From positions 1 through 20,336 of the IMG/VR virus record IMGVR_UViG_3300009419_000131: 20,336 nucleotides of DNA; one strand, given 5' to 3'. Source of the stretch: a virus. The translations under genes were made by a program, and so were the position numbers. Every line of letters begins with the position of its first letter. Within the stretch, counting starts at the first letter, position 1. The notes under the pieces are model-generated. The model searched no databases. It was not told the origin of the DNA and saw nothing but the letters and a program-made list of their open reading frames with translations. Positions 4,682 through 12,665 of the stretch are shown piece after piece.

Positions 4682-4953
4682 ACTTAGAAAAATTACAAAG
4701 CAAATTACCAGTATTGCCAAATTTTAGGTTTATTGGCAATGATTTGGTAGAAGTACTGGAAAAGCCATGCAGCTTTATTAGGGATGACAGGTTGTTTATC
4801 AGCGGTGAAAACGGTGACAATGCCTGTGATTACTATGGCGAATTTAGGGGTGGCTTTCCTTACATCAACCCAGCTTTAGAGGAGTTTGCAGCTAAAAACG
4901 GTGGGTATTTTGATTGGGAAAATCCAGCTTGTATCGTATTTTGTAAAAATTAA
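4678..4953 (+). CDS. Small hypothetical protein
   Basis: 91 residues, start overlapping the previous stop (ATGA). The sequence has beta-rich character with many aromatic and Gly residues (FRFIGNDLVEVLEKPCSF, DNACDYYGEFRGGFPYINP, GGYFDWENPACIVFCKN) and four Cys. A further frame starting at 4886 overlaps its end, but I place the next start at 4964, just beyond this stop. No family recognised. It belongs to the tightly packed set 4535-5508, where starts overlap or closely follow the previous stops. Confidence 0.65.
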   Translation: MNLEKLQSKLPVLPNFRFIGNDLVEVLEKPCSFIRDDRLFISGENGDNACDYYGEFRGGFPYINPALEEFAAKNGGYFDWENPACIVFCKN

Positions 4954-4963
4954 AGGGGCTATC

Positions 4964-5206
4964 ATGCTACAGAGTGAAAAAGATTCAGAACGGTTTTATG
5001 AAGCGCAGCGCAAGTTTGAGCAACGCCAGCGTATGATCGATAAGGGTTGGGGCGATGTAAAAGCCTACAAAGCCTTAGAAGCTGAGAAAAAGCGAAAAGA
5101 TCGCATGGAATCTATCCGTTTGTTTATTCTTGGCGGTCTGTTTGCGGTGGTCTTTTGTGTGCTTTTCTTTGGTGCTAATTACTTGATTAACGGGTACACA
5201 ATATGA
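4964..5206 (+). CDS. Single-pass membrane protein with charged N-terminal helix
   Basis: 80 residues from the ATG at 4964, behind AAAGGGGCTATC. A longer frame from 4886 lies in the previous gene and is rejected. Residues 1-50 form a highly charged helix (SEKDSERFYEAQRKFEQRQRM, then ALEAEKKRKDRM). Residues about 51-74 (IRLFILGGLFAVVFCVLFFGANYL) are a membrane segment with a short tail. The flanking Lys/Arg suggests the charged part is cytoplasmic. Early position and topology would suit an inner-membrane protein acting on the host during takeover, but function is unknown. It overlaps the next gene by ATGA. Confidence 0.65.
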   Translation: MLQSEKDSERFYEAQRKFEQRQRMIDKGWGDVKAYKALEAEKKRKDRMESIRLFILGGLFAVVFCVLFFGANYLINGYTI

Positions 5207-5508
5207 ATAACAAGTGGACTAAAGAAAACTTTGAACTGTACGATGCCAGCCACCCTGAAATATGGGAAATGTTTGTCAAGTTCTCATTACAGGTGGCAGC
5301 TAAACGCAAGTACTTCTCGGCTAAATGCGTCTTTCACCGTGTTCGCTGGGAAACCGTTGTAGGTAATTCAGGCGATTTTAAGATTGATGACGGCTGGATC
5401 AGTCATTATGCCCGTAAGTTTGCTAAAGAGTACCCTGAACACGAAAACTTGTTTGAGTTTAGGGTTCGTAAGCAAAGCTACCACAACGACCACTACGCCC
5501 CGTTTTAA
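5203..5508 (+). CDS. Conserved phage protein of unknown function
   Basis: 101 residues, start coupled to the previous stop (ATGA at 5203-5206). It matches a pattern I recognise from many phages: 'EIWEMFVKFSLQVAAKRKYFSAKCVFHRVRWET...DFKIDDGWISHYARKFAKEYPEHENLFEFRVRK'. The repeated features are the FSA...HRVRWET block and the YARKF...YPEHE..F.R block. It is basic with conserved His, Arg and Trp, so nucleic-acid interaction is possible. The family is uncharacterised. It is the last gene of the rightward unit; its stop overlaps the stop of the convergent endolysin gene. Confidence 0.7.
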   Translation: MNNKWTKENFELYDASHPEIWEMFVKFSLQVAAKRKYFSAKCVFHRVRWETVVGNSGDFKIDDGWISHYARKFAKEYPEHENLFEFRVRKQSYHNDHYAPF

Positions 5509-5933
5509 GCGTAGGGTCTAGTACCGCTGCGGTCAATAATTAAAGACTGTCTGCGAGGAGTATCGCCAGCAGTATTAGGCACAGAAATATGTGTCCAGCG
5601 GTCAAATTCTCGAATAATTTGGTCATATCCAATCCCCGATGCAATTACAGCCTTTACGACTTCATCGGGGGTCATGCTCGGTACTCGTATATCTGCGGCA
5701 CAACCAATCCGATGCTGGCTAGTGTCCTTTGATCCTACCGCATCATTTACCTGTTTGCAACGGAATGCCGAGTTAATCATTACGGGTTTGCCACCCAGTA
5801 CCGTTTTTACTTCTTCTAAGAAGTTGGCTAGGCGCACAAGGTTAGCCATCTCGGTAGCGTTTGGCGTATTGTCAAACTGGCGGTGATCCGTATGGGTCAG
5901 TTCATCAAGGGTGAAATGTTCGGATAGGTTCAT
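5505..5933 (-). CDS. Endolysin, peptidase M15 (zinc D-Ala-D-Ala carboxypeptidase type)
   Basis: 142 residues, the length of compact M15A phage lysins. Motifs: INSAFRC (about 53-59), SQHRIGCAADIRV with zinc ligands His74 and Asp81, and WTHIS with His115; together these are the SxHxxxxAxD...H signature of M15 peptidases that cut the peptide bridges of peptidoglycan. There is no signal peptide, so export needs a holin; the upstream gene encodes a holin-like protein, with overlapping stop and start (ATGA-type). It is the last late gene, ending tail to tail within the stop of the plus-strand gene. Identification is firm from the motifs and the lysis context. Confidence 0.9.
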   Translation of the reverse strand: MNLSEHFTLDELTHTDHRQFDNTPNATEMANLVRLANFLEEVKTVLGGKPVMINSAFRCKQVNDAVGSKDTSQHRIGCAADIRVPSMTPDEVVKAVIASGIGYDQIIREFDRWTHISVPNTAGDTPRRQSLIIDRSGTRPYA

Positions 5934-6436
5934 TTTTTCATCATCTCCTGAATTTCTTTGTTTTTATCCTTGCTGCCTTGGCTTGATCCAAAGTAAAACG
6001 ATAAGACTTGACCTGCGCTACTGGTAATAAATCCAAGTGCAAAAATCACCATTTGTTGCTGGTCTACAGGTACATCACGAAACATCAAAATAGCGATAAA
6101 CATAAACGCAAGCGATACCGTACCCAATGCAAGGATCGGTACAACAGATTTGTCTAGCTTGGTAGCGTATTGCGATGTAGCGACTTCTGAATAGGCTTTA
6201 CGGGCAGAATCACGGTCTGCGGCTTCCAGTTTGGCGTACTCAAGGTCTAATTCTTTGAGTTTGAGGGTCATCTCAGGGTTGCCAGTCAAAGCGGCTGTAA
6301 CGCCTTCTATGGTGTCATCGGGTATGCCTAGCTTAGAAGCGATCCAGCCCACAGCAGCACCGCCAGCAGGCCCAGCAACAGCAGTAGCCAAGACAGGAGC
6401 AACGCCTTTAAGAAGTCCAATTAGGGTATCCATCAT
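5930..6436 (-). CDS. 3TM holin-like protein (GTA_holin_3TM type)
   Basis: 168 residues. Hydrophobic segments lie at about 5-35 (LIGLLKGVAPVLATAVAGPA), 99-119 and 129-150, separated by a charged helix (MTLKLKELDLEYAKLEAADRDSARK). The end FYFGSSQGSKDKNKEIQEMMKK, with membrane segment followed by a Ser/Lys-rich tail, is typical of the 3TM holin family found beside endolysins in phages and gene transfer agents. It would form the inner-membrane lesion that releases the endolysin. It overlaps the endolysin start by four bases and the upstream gene likewise. Confidence 0.75.
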   Translation of the reverse strand: MMDTLIGLLKGVAPVLATAVAGPAGGAAVGWIASKLGIPDDTIEGVTAALTGNPEMTLKLKELDLEYAKLEAADRDSARKAYSEVATSQYATKLDKSVVPILALGTVSLAFMFIAILMFRDVPVDQQQMVIFALGFITSSAGQVLSFYFGSSQGSKDKNKEIQEMMKK

Positions 6437-6693
6437 TTTTTGGTTCTTTCCTCGATCAATTTAACCCGTACATGAAGTTCATGCAGTTCTTTATAAATTT
6501 CTTCCCGTTGTTTGGCCCTGCGTTCTGCGGATATTGGGCTGTCTGTGGGCACACCTTCAGAAGTAATTAGGGCTGGCATTTTGCCTTCAATTTGGGTAAG
6601 ACGGGTTTGAAATGAAGATACTTGACCGAGCAGCCAAGCTATACAGGCTACCAATATTGGAATTACCGCCTTGAGTACATCCTGCATATTCAT
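6433..6693 (-). CDS. Small membrane protein with coiled coil, lysis module
   Basis: 86 residues. The N-terminal segment 7-25 (LKAVIPILVACIAWLLGQV) is a membrane anchor, followed by a heptad-like helix, a loop (about 40-55) and a C-terminal charged coiled coil (RRAKQREEIYKELHELHVRVKLIEERTKK). N-in/C-out topology with periplasmic coiled coil would suit an i-spanin or a holin-associated protein, but I see no embedded or adjacent lipobox protein to act as o-spanin. It overlaps the holin-like gene and follows the 151-residue gene directly, so all are one lysis block. Confidence 0.65.
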   Translation of the reverse strand: MNMQDVLKAVIPILVACIAWLLGQVSSFQTRLTQIEGKMPALITSEGVPTDSPISAERRAKQREEIYKELHELHVRVKLIEERTKK

Positions 6694-7149
6694 TTAAAAC
6701 GCCCCCAAAATAAACTTTAGCCACAATGTCACCATCAGCGCAGCCATAAAACAGTAAAACTGTACACGCCTAACCGCTTTTAAATCGTGTTGAAATTCCT
6801 CGTTATTTTTGCGTTCCATGTTTTCAATGTCTAGCTTGATCCTAAGTAACGCATCCCACTCTTTTGCACCGTACTGCTTTACAAACTTAATTTTTAAATC
6901 TGCTTCTTCGTCTGATATTTGTTTCTTGCGCTTCCATTCTTCTAATGCCTTGACTAACGCTCGTTCTTTCTTAAACTCTGCTTCCCGTCTTGCCCGTATG
7001 CGCTCTTGCGCTTTTTGCTGCGCTACATCAACTGCATCTTTTTGTATGTTTTCAATCTGTTTACTTACAGATTTACTGGCTTCACGGGCAGAATCTAAAC
7101 CGCCACTTAGCCCTTTTGCCCCTTCAGACAACCCAAGTAAATCAGACAC
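6694..7149 (-). CDS. Coiled-coil protein with C-terminal membrane anchor
   Basis: 151 residues. Residues about 1-35 are Gly/Ser-rich and helical; 35-128 are a long charged helix (AQQKAQERIRARREAEFKKERALVKALEEWKRKK and onward). The last 20 residues (FYCFMAALMVTLWLKFILGA) are a membrane anchor. The stop TAA overlaps the ATG region of the next gene. Position between the tail-fibre gene and the holin suggests a lysis or ejection accessory role; no known family is recognised. Confidence 0.65.
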   Translation of the reverse strand: MSDLLGLSEGAKGLSGGLDSAREASKSVSKQIENIQKDAVDVAQQKAQERIRARREAEFKKERALVKALEEWKRKKQISDEEADLKIKFVKQYGAKEWDALLRIKLDIENMERKNNEEFQHDLKAVRRVQFYCFMAALMVTLWLKFILGAF

Positions 7150-7154
7150 TTCAT

Positions 7155-7385
7155 TTACTTACTGGAAAACCAATGTGCGACAAAACCCATGACGGTACTA
7201 GCTGAAGATACAATGCCCAGCCCAAGCCACAAAGCACCACGACTGCGGTTAGCCATTGCAACAAGCGATTCAATGCTGGCTTCCAGTTTGTCAATTTTGT
7301 CTGACATTTCCTGAAATTTGGCTTCATAGTTTTCCACCTTTTGCCATAAAGCACCGTAGCGGATCAAGTCTATTCCGTTGTCCAT
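7155..7385 (-). CDS. Small membrane protein with N-terminal coiled coil
   Basis: 76 residues. The pattern IDLIRYGALWQKVENYEAKFQEMSDKIDKLEASIESLVAMANRS is an amphipathic coiled coil, followed by a membrane helix at about 51-72 (ALWLGLGIVSSASTVMGFVAHW). This architecture is common among small phage proteins beside holins. I chose the ATG at 7385 over an overlapping frame starting at 7354 because of the coherent topology and the GGAAC upstream. It lies immediately after the short tail-fibre gene, making three anchored coiled-coil proteins plus one holin in a row. Confidence 0.65.
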   Translation of the reverse strand: MDNGIDLIRYGALWQKVENYEAKFQEMSDKIDKLEASIESLVAMANRSRGALWLGLGIVSSASTVMGFVAHWFSSK

Positions 7386-7386
7386 A

Positions 7387-7665
7387 TTAAAAAGTTCCGC
7401 AATTTACCGTATAAGTGCCAGTTTGCAAGAAGTTAACAGAAACAGCATCACCGCTTGCGGTAGCGTCTGCCACATTCTCAATCAGGTTGTTGGTCATATT
7501 TAATGCGCCCGTCATTGGGGTTTGACCGTCTGCGGCTACCGATTGGGTAAGCGCAGCAGCAATATCTGACAGCGATGTATTAGCCCAGCTAGATGTAATT
7601 GTTGTGCCTGTAACTACTGGATTACCTGCTGGTAGGGTATATGTACCCGATCCGTTTCTTGACAT
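7387..7665 (-). CDS. Short tail-fibre N-terminal module
   Basis: 92 residues. MSRNGSGTYTLPAGNPVVTGTTITSSWANTSLSDIAAALTQSVA is the recognisable N-terminal attachment sequence of many podovirus fibre proteins, followed by GQTPMTGALNMTNNLIENVADAT, a phage tail-fibre repeat. Normally a long receptor-binding shaft follows; here the protein stops after NFLQTGTYTVNCGTF. No frameshifted continuation is visible downstream, where a different complete gene begins at once. So it is either a naturally short adaptor fibre or a truncated one, with host-recognition domains supplied elsewhere. The ATG overlaps the previous stop (TAATG). Confidence 0.75.
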   Translation of the reverse strand: MSRNGSGTYTLPAGNPVVTGTTITSSWANTSLSDIAAALTQSVAADGQTPMTGALNMTNNLIENVADATASGDAVSVNFLQTGTYTVNCGTF

Positions 7666-9470
7666 TATTTTTTCCCTTTTCTTAACTCATCTGCTATTTT
7701 TTCAGGTGTAAAGTTTAATGATTCTTGCACTTGTTTGGTTAGCTTTTGCTTTTCTAAGGCTTCTGATCCTACTTCAACCATTGGGCCAACCAACGGGATT
7801 CTGTTTATTAGCTTGTTTAATACCCTGTCCATTGCACTAGCAGTATTAGACTGATTGATACCTGCAACTGGGGAATTAATCGTAATGGCAGTATCTCTCA
7901 GGTTTCTAATTTCTTGTGCGCCTGACTTACCAAACATATAGTCTAATTTGCCTGATTTATCCAAATTTTTAACGATTATGTCAAATTGTTTAGGATTAAA
8001 ATTACGCTGTCCTAAAGAATCTGTTTGAATATTGGAAGTAATCGCATTTCTAATGTTTTCAATAGTTTGACCTTGCAACTCTTTAAAAGCCTGTTGACCA
8101 TTGGGTGTCTTTTTAAGGGTTCTTCCTAATGACTTTAAGCTATCTAAATCAGATTGCATTACAGCTTTATCAAATACCTTTTCTAAGGCAACAACTCTAT
8201 CATTAGAATTTGGCTTTTTGCTTAATAAATCATTAACTAAACCAATATTTTCAAATTCATTAGCAAATTTAGTTCTTAACCGCCTTGCTTCTTTAAACAG
8301 ATCACCGCCAGCGTTTTCTGTAACCCCGTCAATCATTTTTTTAATATCGCCACCAAACGCCATATTGCTAGGGCTATCGCCTGATAGTCTATTAACCATC
8401 TTGCGTACTTCTTCAATTTCATTTAAGGTCATTTCACCGTTTTTAGACAATTGATCCAATTTCATTTTGGCACTATTAATAACTGGAGCATTAACCGCTT
8501 CAGGTTCTAAAGTGTCAAGTTGGTCAATGATTCCTTGAACATTAACTTTTTGTTGACCTTCGTCAGATGCTCTAGCGGTTGTGTACGCACTCTTATAAGC
8601 ATTTTTAGATTTATTGGCGGTTTCCCTTAATGCAGTATCAACTGCTTCACCAGTAGGTCTTAGGTAAAACGGATTAGCAACTTGCGCTCCTGTAGCATCT
8701 ATATAAGCATCTAAGTTTTGACCAATTTTGGTATTTCTTAATTCTTGGGCTGCAATCAATGGTCTACCTATATCTGCTGGGTAGGTTTTCATTGTTTCAG
8801 CTTCAAACTGTTGATCGGCTAGGCTTCTTGTGGCTTGACCTTTGCTTAAATCAATAGGAACACGCAACTGCCTAGCCATTTCCACTCTTTGTGCGGCTAA
8901 CGGAACTTCTGCTGCACCTGCGCCTGACATAGTAGAAACAGGGGCAGGGGGTGGCGCAACTTGTCTTAGGGCTTGTGCGATTCGTGGGCCAGTTTCCTGT
9001 ACCGTTTGTGCAGCCTGTCTTACCTGTGTAGGTGTTCCGCTTACAGACCTTGCATAACTAGGTAACATTCCCACATTAGGAAGAACAGGGGGCAATTTAC
9101 TGGCTTCAAGCGCACTACCCATGCTTTGCAGTATGTCTTGGCTTACGGGGCTAGTAGGCTGGTATTGAAACCGTTGTCCAAACTCAGGGCTATCAAGACG
9201 CTTATTAGTGCCTTGTTGGATGTTTTGTATAGCACCTGCACCAATCCCTAAAAATGGGGCTGCTGCGCCTGTAACAATGGCTGCTGGCACTTCATACAAT
9301 GCCTTTACCCGATCCATCATGGTACGGGGTGGCTCTTGTACTACAGGTGGATTTGGCACTTCGCCAACTAGAGTAGGAACATCGCTGGTAATGATGTTTC
9401 CTTGATCCATAACAAATCCAACGGGTAAACCGCCTGATTTTTCTAGTACGAACCCTTGTGGAAGTGCCAT
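7665..9470 (-). CDS. Putative internal virion/DNA ejection protein
   Basis: 601 residues. The N-terminus has paired short repeats (LPQGFVLEKSGGLPVGFVMDQG) and a Pro-rich stretch, then a hydrophobic patch around 57-82 (LYEVPAAIVTGAAAPFLGIGAGAI). Most of the rest is helical, rich in Lys, Asn, Gln and Glu, with no enzyme motif. A small Pro/Ala region (APPPAPVSTMSGAGAAEVPLAA) separates the halves. Large helical proteins of low conservation between the tail tube and fibre genes are usually ejection proteins in podoviruses, released into the host envelope ahead of the DNA. Starts at an ATG touching the previous stop. The assignment rests on position and composition. Confidence 0.5.
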   Translation of the reverse strand: MALPQGFVLEKSGGLPVGFVMDQGNIITSDVPTLVGEVPNPPVVQEPPRTMMDRVKALYEVPAAIVTGAAAPFLGIGAGAIQNIQQGTNKRLDSPEFGQRFQYQPTSPVSQDILQSMGSALEASKLPPVLPNVGMLPSYARSVSGTPTQVRQAAQTVQETGPRIAQALRQVAPPPAPVSTMSGAGAAEVPLAAQRVEMARQLRVPIDLSKGQATRSLADQQFEAETMKTYPADIGRPLIAAQELRNTKIGQNLDAYIDATGAQVANPFYLRPTGEAVDTALRETANKSKNAYKSAYTTARASDEGQQKVNVQGIIDQLDTLEPEAVNAPVINSAKMKLDQLSKNGEMTLNEIEEVRKMVNRLSGDSPSNMAFGGDIKKMIDGVTENAGGDLFKEARRLRTKFANEFENIGLVNDLLSKKPNSNDRVVALEKVFDKAVMQSDLDSLKSLGRTLKKTPNGQQAFKELQGQTIENIRNAITSNIQTDSLGQRNFNPKQFDIIVKNLDKSGKLDYMFGKSGAQEIRNLRDTAITINSPVAGINQSNTASAMDRVLNKLINRIPLVGPMVEVGSEALEKQKLTKQVQESLNFTPEKIADELRKGKK

Positions 9471-10855
9471 TACTTGCCCCCTGCTGGTTTCCAGTTAATA
9501 CCGCCATCCGTAGATACGATCCGCTGACCTGTTGTTGGGTTAGTAGCGTATTGAGGTGCGCCAATAGATACTTTACCAGCCGCTCTAGCAGCTTCAGTTT
9601 TAGCGTCACCTTGAGTTTTGGTGCTAATGCTATCCCAGTTACCTTCAGGATAATATTTTTTCTGCAAGTTAATCATTTCCTCAATAGTTCCCAAGCGAGA
9701 AGCAATTGGAATGTTTGGATTGCCTAGATCACCAGCAAGTTTTTGGTACAAGATAACATCCATTACACCTTGTGGGCCTTCAAACCTTGGCTGCTTCATT
9801 GTCAAAGCACCTGACAACAGATTTAATCGTGCATCAGCTTTAGATGCTTCACCACCGCCACCAAAAAATTCTCTAGTGCCAGTCACAATGTTAGACAATC
9901 TGCCTGAACTTGGTGCTTCTGAACTTAACAATGTAGAAGCGGATTTCATCAAATCAAAGCTATCTTTAGCGTTTCGTTGATTTTTAGCTAATTCATCGCT
10001 AAATTTAGCTGCTGCTTCTTGGTTTGCTTTTGGCGAAATAGTTGGATTGTATTGATATTGCGGCTGTACGGCAGGAGTAAAGCTGTCTTTAGGCGGTTGT
10101 GGAGCATTAGCCATTGGCATAGCAGGTGCGTTACCCATTGGCATACCGCCAGCAGCAGGAGCATTGCCCATAGGCATACCAGCAGGTACGCCACCAGCAG
10201 TCATACCTGTATTAAACATCAGGTTTGCGCTTGAAATAGCCTGATCTCCAGCCCGTAGATTTAGACTTGCCCGCTCATAAGCTGACATTTCAGGTTTAAC
10301 ACCGCCAATTTGGAACGAACCAATTGGATCAGGTGAATTAACATCAATAACACCTTCACGGGTTTTGCCTGTTTTCTCATCAGTAAAGCTGGCTTTTTCC
10401 CATTTAGGCCCTTGCGTCAAGTTCTTCATGCCAACAGCTTGCAATGCAGGATTATATGCAGTTGCAGCAAACAAGTTAGCAGCTTGACGATCAGGTACAT
10501 TCTGTGTCATCAATGGTGCGCCTGTGGGAGTTGGCCCTGCCAATTCACTCTGTTTAGGATTCATCAGGTTTTGATACTGGCTTAACTCATCACCGTAACG
10601 CTGACGCAATTGAGAAGCTAAAGCTAATGCTTGTTTATCGCCTTTTTCTGCCATGCGTGTGCCAGCGTACATTTGCGCTAATGGCAGTACATTTTGAAAA
10701 AAGCTAGGGGCAACATAACGCCCGCTAACCATTTGTCCTTGCGGTTGCTGACCACCTTGCTGCATTAGCATTTGCGCCATTTGTTGCTGGCGGTTTAGCT
10801 GTTGCTGCTCTGCAAACAGTTCGGGGGGTAAAGTTCCAGCGGGATTGATCGCCAT
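9470..10855 (-). CDS. Putative internal virion protein with MPMGNAPA repeats
   Basis: 461 residues. The N-terminal 45 residues are Gln/Met-rich (QQQLNRQQQMAQMLMQQ). Around residues 220-250 is a low-complexity repeat of the unit MPMGNAPA (three related copies, the last as MPMANAPQ), rich in Met, Gly and Pro. The second half is helical (KFSDELAKNQRNAKDSFDLMKSASTLL) and includes a Gly-run (GGGGE), ending in a short beta-like tail (PTTGQRIVSTDGGINWKP). It sits among the other Gln/Ala-rich virion genes, so a structural, probably ejected protein is likely. No family is recognised with certainty. Confidence 0.5.
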   Translation of the reverse strand: MAINPAGTLPPELFAEQQQLNRQQQMAQMLMQQGGQQPQGQMVSGRYVAPSFFQNVLPLAQMYAGTRMAEKGDKQALALASQLRQRYGDELSQYQNLMNPKQSELAGPTPTGAPLMTQNVPDRQAANLFAATAYNPALQAVGMKNLTQGPKWEKASFTDEKTGKTREGVIDVNSPDPIGSFQIGGVKPEMSAYERASLNLRAGDQAISSANLMFNTGMTAGGVPAGMPMGNAPAAGGMPMGNAPAMPMANAPQPPKDSFTPAVQPQYQYNPTISPKANQEAAAKFSDELAKNQRNAKDSFDLMKSASTLLSSEAPSSGRLSNIVTGTREFFGGGGEASKADARLNLLSGALTMKQPRFEGPQGVMDVILYQKLAGDLGNPNIPIASRLGTIEEMINLQKKYYPEGNWDSISTKTQGDAKTEAARAAGKVSIGAPQYATNPTTGQRIVSTDGGINWKPAGGK

Positions 10856-10857
10856 AA

Positions 10858-11232
10858 TTAAAGACCTCGTTCTTGTGCTGCAAGCATTCTGCTTGTTTGC
10901 GAGTAAGGATCAGTTCCATATTGGTTTGAAATGCTATATTGCGTCATTGGGTTATAAGTACTTAAACCGCCCATTTGTGCATCTTTAGCATTAACAGCAG
11001 CTTGGTCAGGCTTATCTTTACGCAACATTGCAGCCATCATCATTGGGTTCATCCCACCGCCCTGACCAGTTTGACCAGCAGCCTGCGTTAATGCTTGACC
11101 TTGTTGCATTGCCGCATTTTGATTCGCTTGTTGCAGCCCAATGTTTTGAAAAGCTGGGTTTAGTCTAGCAAGTTCATTAGGATCGGTAGGCTGCATATAA
11201 GAGCCTACATTAGTGAAATAGTTGTTATTCAT
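10858..11232 (-). CDS. Small Gln/Met-rich virion protein candidate
   Basis: 124 residues, ATG at 11230-11232 overlapping the end of the previous gene by 8 bases. Composition is very biased: Gln, Asn, Ala and Met in the middle (QQANQNAAMQQGQALTQAAGQ, then GGGMNPMMMAAMLRKDK), with Tyr/Ser/Asn at the C-terminus. It has no charged enzyme-like core. Together with the 461- and 479-residue neighbours of similar composition it probably forms an internal or tail-associated virion component. Function unknown. Confidence 0.55.
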   Translation of the reverse strand: MNNNYFTNVGSYMQPTDPNELARLNPAFQNIGLQQANQNAAMQQGQALTQAAGQTGQGGGMNPMMMAAMLRKDKPDQAAVNAKDAQMGGLSTYNPMTQYSISNQYGTDPYSQTSRMLAAQERGL

Positions 11233-12664
11233 TTAACGCCCCATAATTAACCATTTTGTAACCATCTGCATTGGTAATAACTGCTTCAGGTTGCACCAAT
11301 TCAACTTCTTGAGCCATAACACCAACAAATTTACCATGCCCTGCAATGTCTTTGTATTCAGGTTTGTACTCAAATTCATAGACTGGCAAACCGTTTGGCA
11401 ACCAATGAATCTGCTTAATGTTTTCTTTCATGCGAATGTCAGAGAAAGCCATAATTCCAGCACCGCCTAATCCCATCAAGCCTTGATTAAAATTCTGTTG
11501 GGCAGCTTGCTTTTGGTTAAAGTCACCCATCTGAGCGTTGTAACCCATCTGCGCTGCGCCTAATATGTCAGCACCGCTGGTTGTAGCTTGCTGGGCAGAA
11601 TTAACAAATGACGGGTTTTGTACCTGTGCGCCAGTACGCAATGCGCTTAAAGTGTTAAGCGGCATATTGTATTGGGTCAATGCTTGGTTATAAGCCTGTT
11701 GTTGCGCTTGATTACTCAAATTAGCACCAGCTTGCTGATTTGCAAACATTTGTTGCATAGCAGCGTTGTTTTGCTGATTAGCGGCTAATTGGTTTTGATA
11801 ACCTTGTTGCCCTGCTTGATTGTTAAAACCTAATCCAGCTAGTTGATTTGCGTAGTTCTGTTGGGCTGCTTGGTTGCTTAACTGAACATTTGCGCCTTGC
11901 GCTTGGTTCTGTCCGAGCATTGCTTGGTTAGCAAATTGACCGCCTTGCAAGGCTTGACCAAACATATTTTGCTGAACATTTTGACCAGCCAATTGTGCTT
12001 GTGTAAGTAAGTCATTGGTCTTTTGACCTTGTTGCATCATGGCACGGTTATATGCTTCCGTACCAGCAACAATGCCTTGATTAGCTAATTGGGCCTGTAA
12101 TCGTTCTTCACTTTGTTGGATCTGTGGCTGTAAGCGTTGATTTAGCAACGCAGTAGCTTTATCCCAACCTTCCATGCCTTGATAATCTAGTCCTGTTTGT
12201 AAAGTTGGCGCATTGCCCATACCTTGCGCTTGAGCAGCCGTTCCTGCTTGAGAAAACTGTGGGCCTTGACCAACTCTACCTAATTGTGGGCCTTGACCGC
12301 CATATTGAATAGCTGGGGTATTGGGGTTAAATCCACGCCCCATCACATCTTGTACTTGACCTAATTGGGATGTAATTGCAGAACCTAAACCCAAACTTGC
12401 GGCATTTTGGTTGTTTAGAAGTTGTTGTCCTGTATCAGATAGGCTTGTAGTGGCAGTCCAAGTCGGATTGCCGTATGGATCTGCACCTGTAATTGTGTAA
12501 TTAAGGTTTCCATAAGGAGTGACTTGGTTTACACGGTTAGCGGCTGTAGCTGCACGGGCAGCGTCTAAGTTACCTTGTGCCGTTTCTTGTGCCGCAGCCG
12601 CATAATTTGGTGCTGCTGGCGCACTTGGCGCAGGGCCTAATCCTAAAAATCCACCACCACCCAT
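11225..12664 (-). CDS. Gln-rich virion protein with C-terminal S74 (endosialidase-type) chaperone domain
   Basis: 479 residues. The first ~40 residues are Gly/Pro/Ala-rich (GFLGLGPAPSAPAAPNYAAAAQE); about 190-400 is extremely Gln/Asn/Ala-rich with recurring NQA and QAQQ units. Residues about 405-479 carry the intramolecular chaperone of endosialidase: SDIRMKENI (Ser408, the self-cleavage site type), YEFEYKPEY, then GVMAQEVE...PEAV, and a closing VNYGAL. Such domains trimerise beta-helical fibres and then cleave themselves off. Here the upstream part looks like a helical ejection or tail protein rather than a beta-helix, which is unusual. Starts behind AGGAGAATGAC. Confidence 0.8.
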   Translation of the reverse strand: MGGGGFLGLGPAPSAPAAPNYAAAAQETAQGNLDAARAATAANRVNQVTPYGNLNYTITGADPYGNPTWTATTSLSDTGQQLLNNQNAASLGLGSAITSQLGQVQDVMGRGFNPNTPAIQYGGQGPQLGRVGQGPQFSQAGTAAQAQGMGNAPTLQTGLDYQGMEGWDKATALLNQRLQPQIQQSEERLQAQLANQGIVAGTEAYNRAMMQQGQKTNDLLTQAQLAGQNVQQNMFGQALQGGQFANQAMLGQNQAQGANVQLSNQAAQQNYANQLAGLGFNNQAGQQGYQNQLAANQQNNAAMQQMFANQQAGANLSNQAQQQAYNQALTQYNMPLNTLSALRTGAQVQNPSFVNSAQQATTSGADILGAAQMGYNAQMGDFNQKQAAQQNFNQGLMGLGGAGIMAFSDIRMKENIKQIHWLPNGLPVYEFEYKPEYKDIAGHGKFVGVMAQEVELVQPEAVITNADGYKMVNYGALNE

Positions 12665-12665
12665 G

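Noticed and set aside
7151-7354. Alternative 67-residue frame beside the 7155-7385 gene
   Set aside because: It overlaps a frame with coherent coiled coil and membrane helix and has weaker start context.
11600-12100. Repeated Gln/Asn codon blocks considered as CRISPR-like or other DNA repeats
   Set aside because: Units are irregular, of codon periodicity and within a Gln-rich coding region; no spacer structure.
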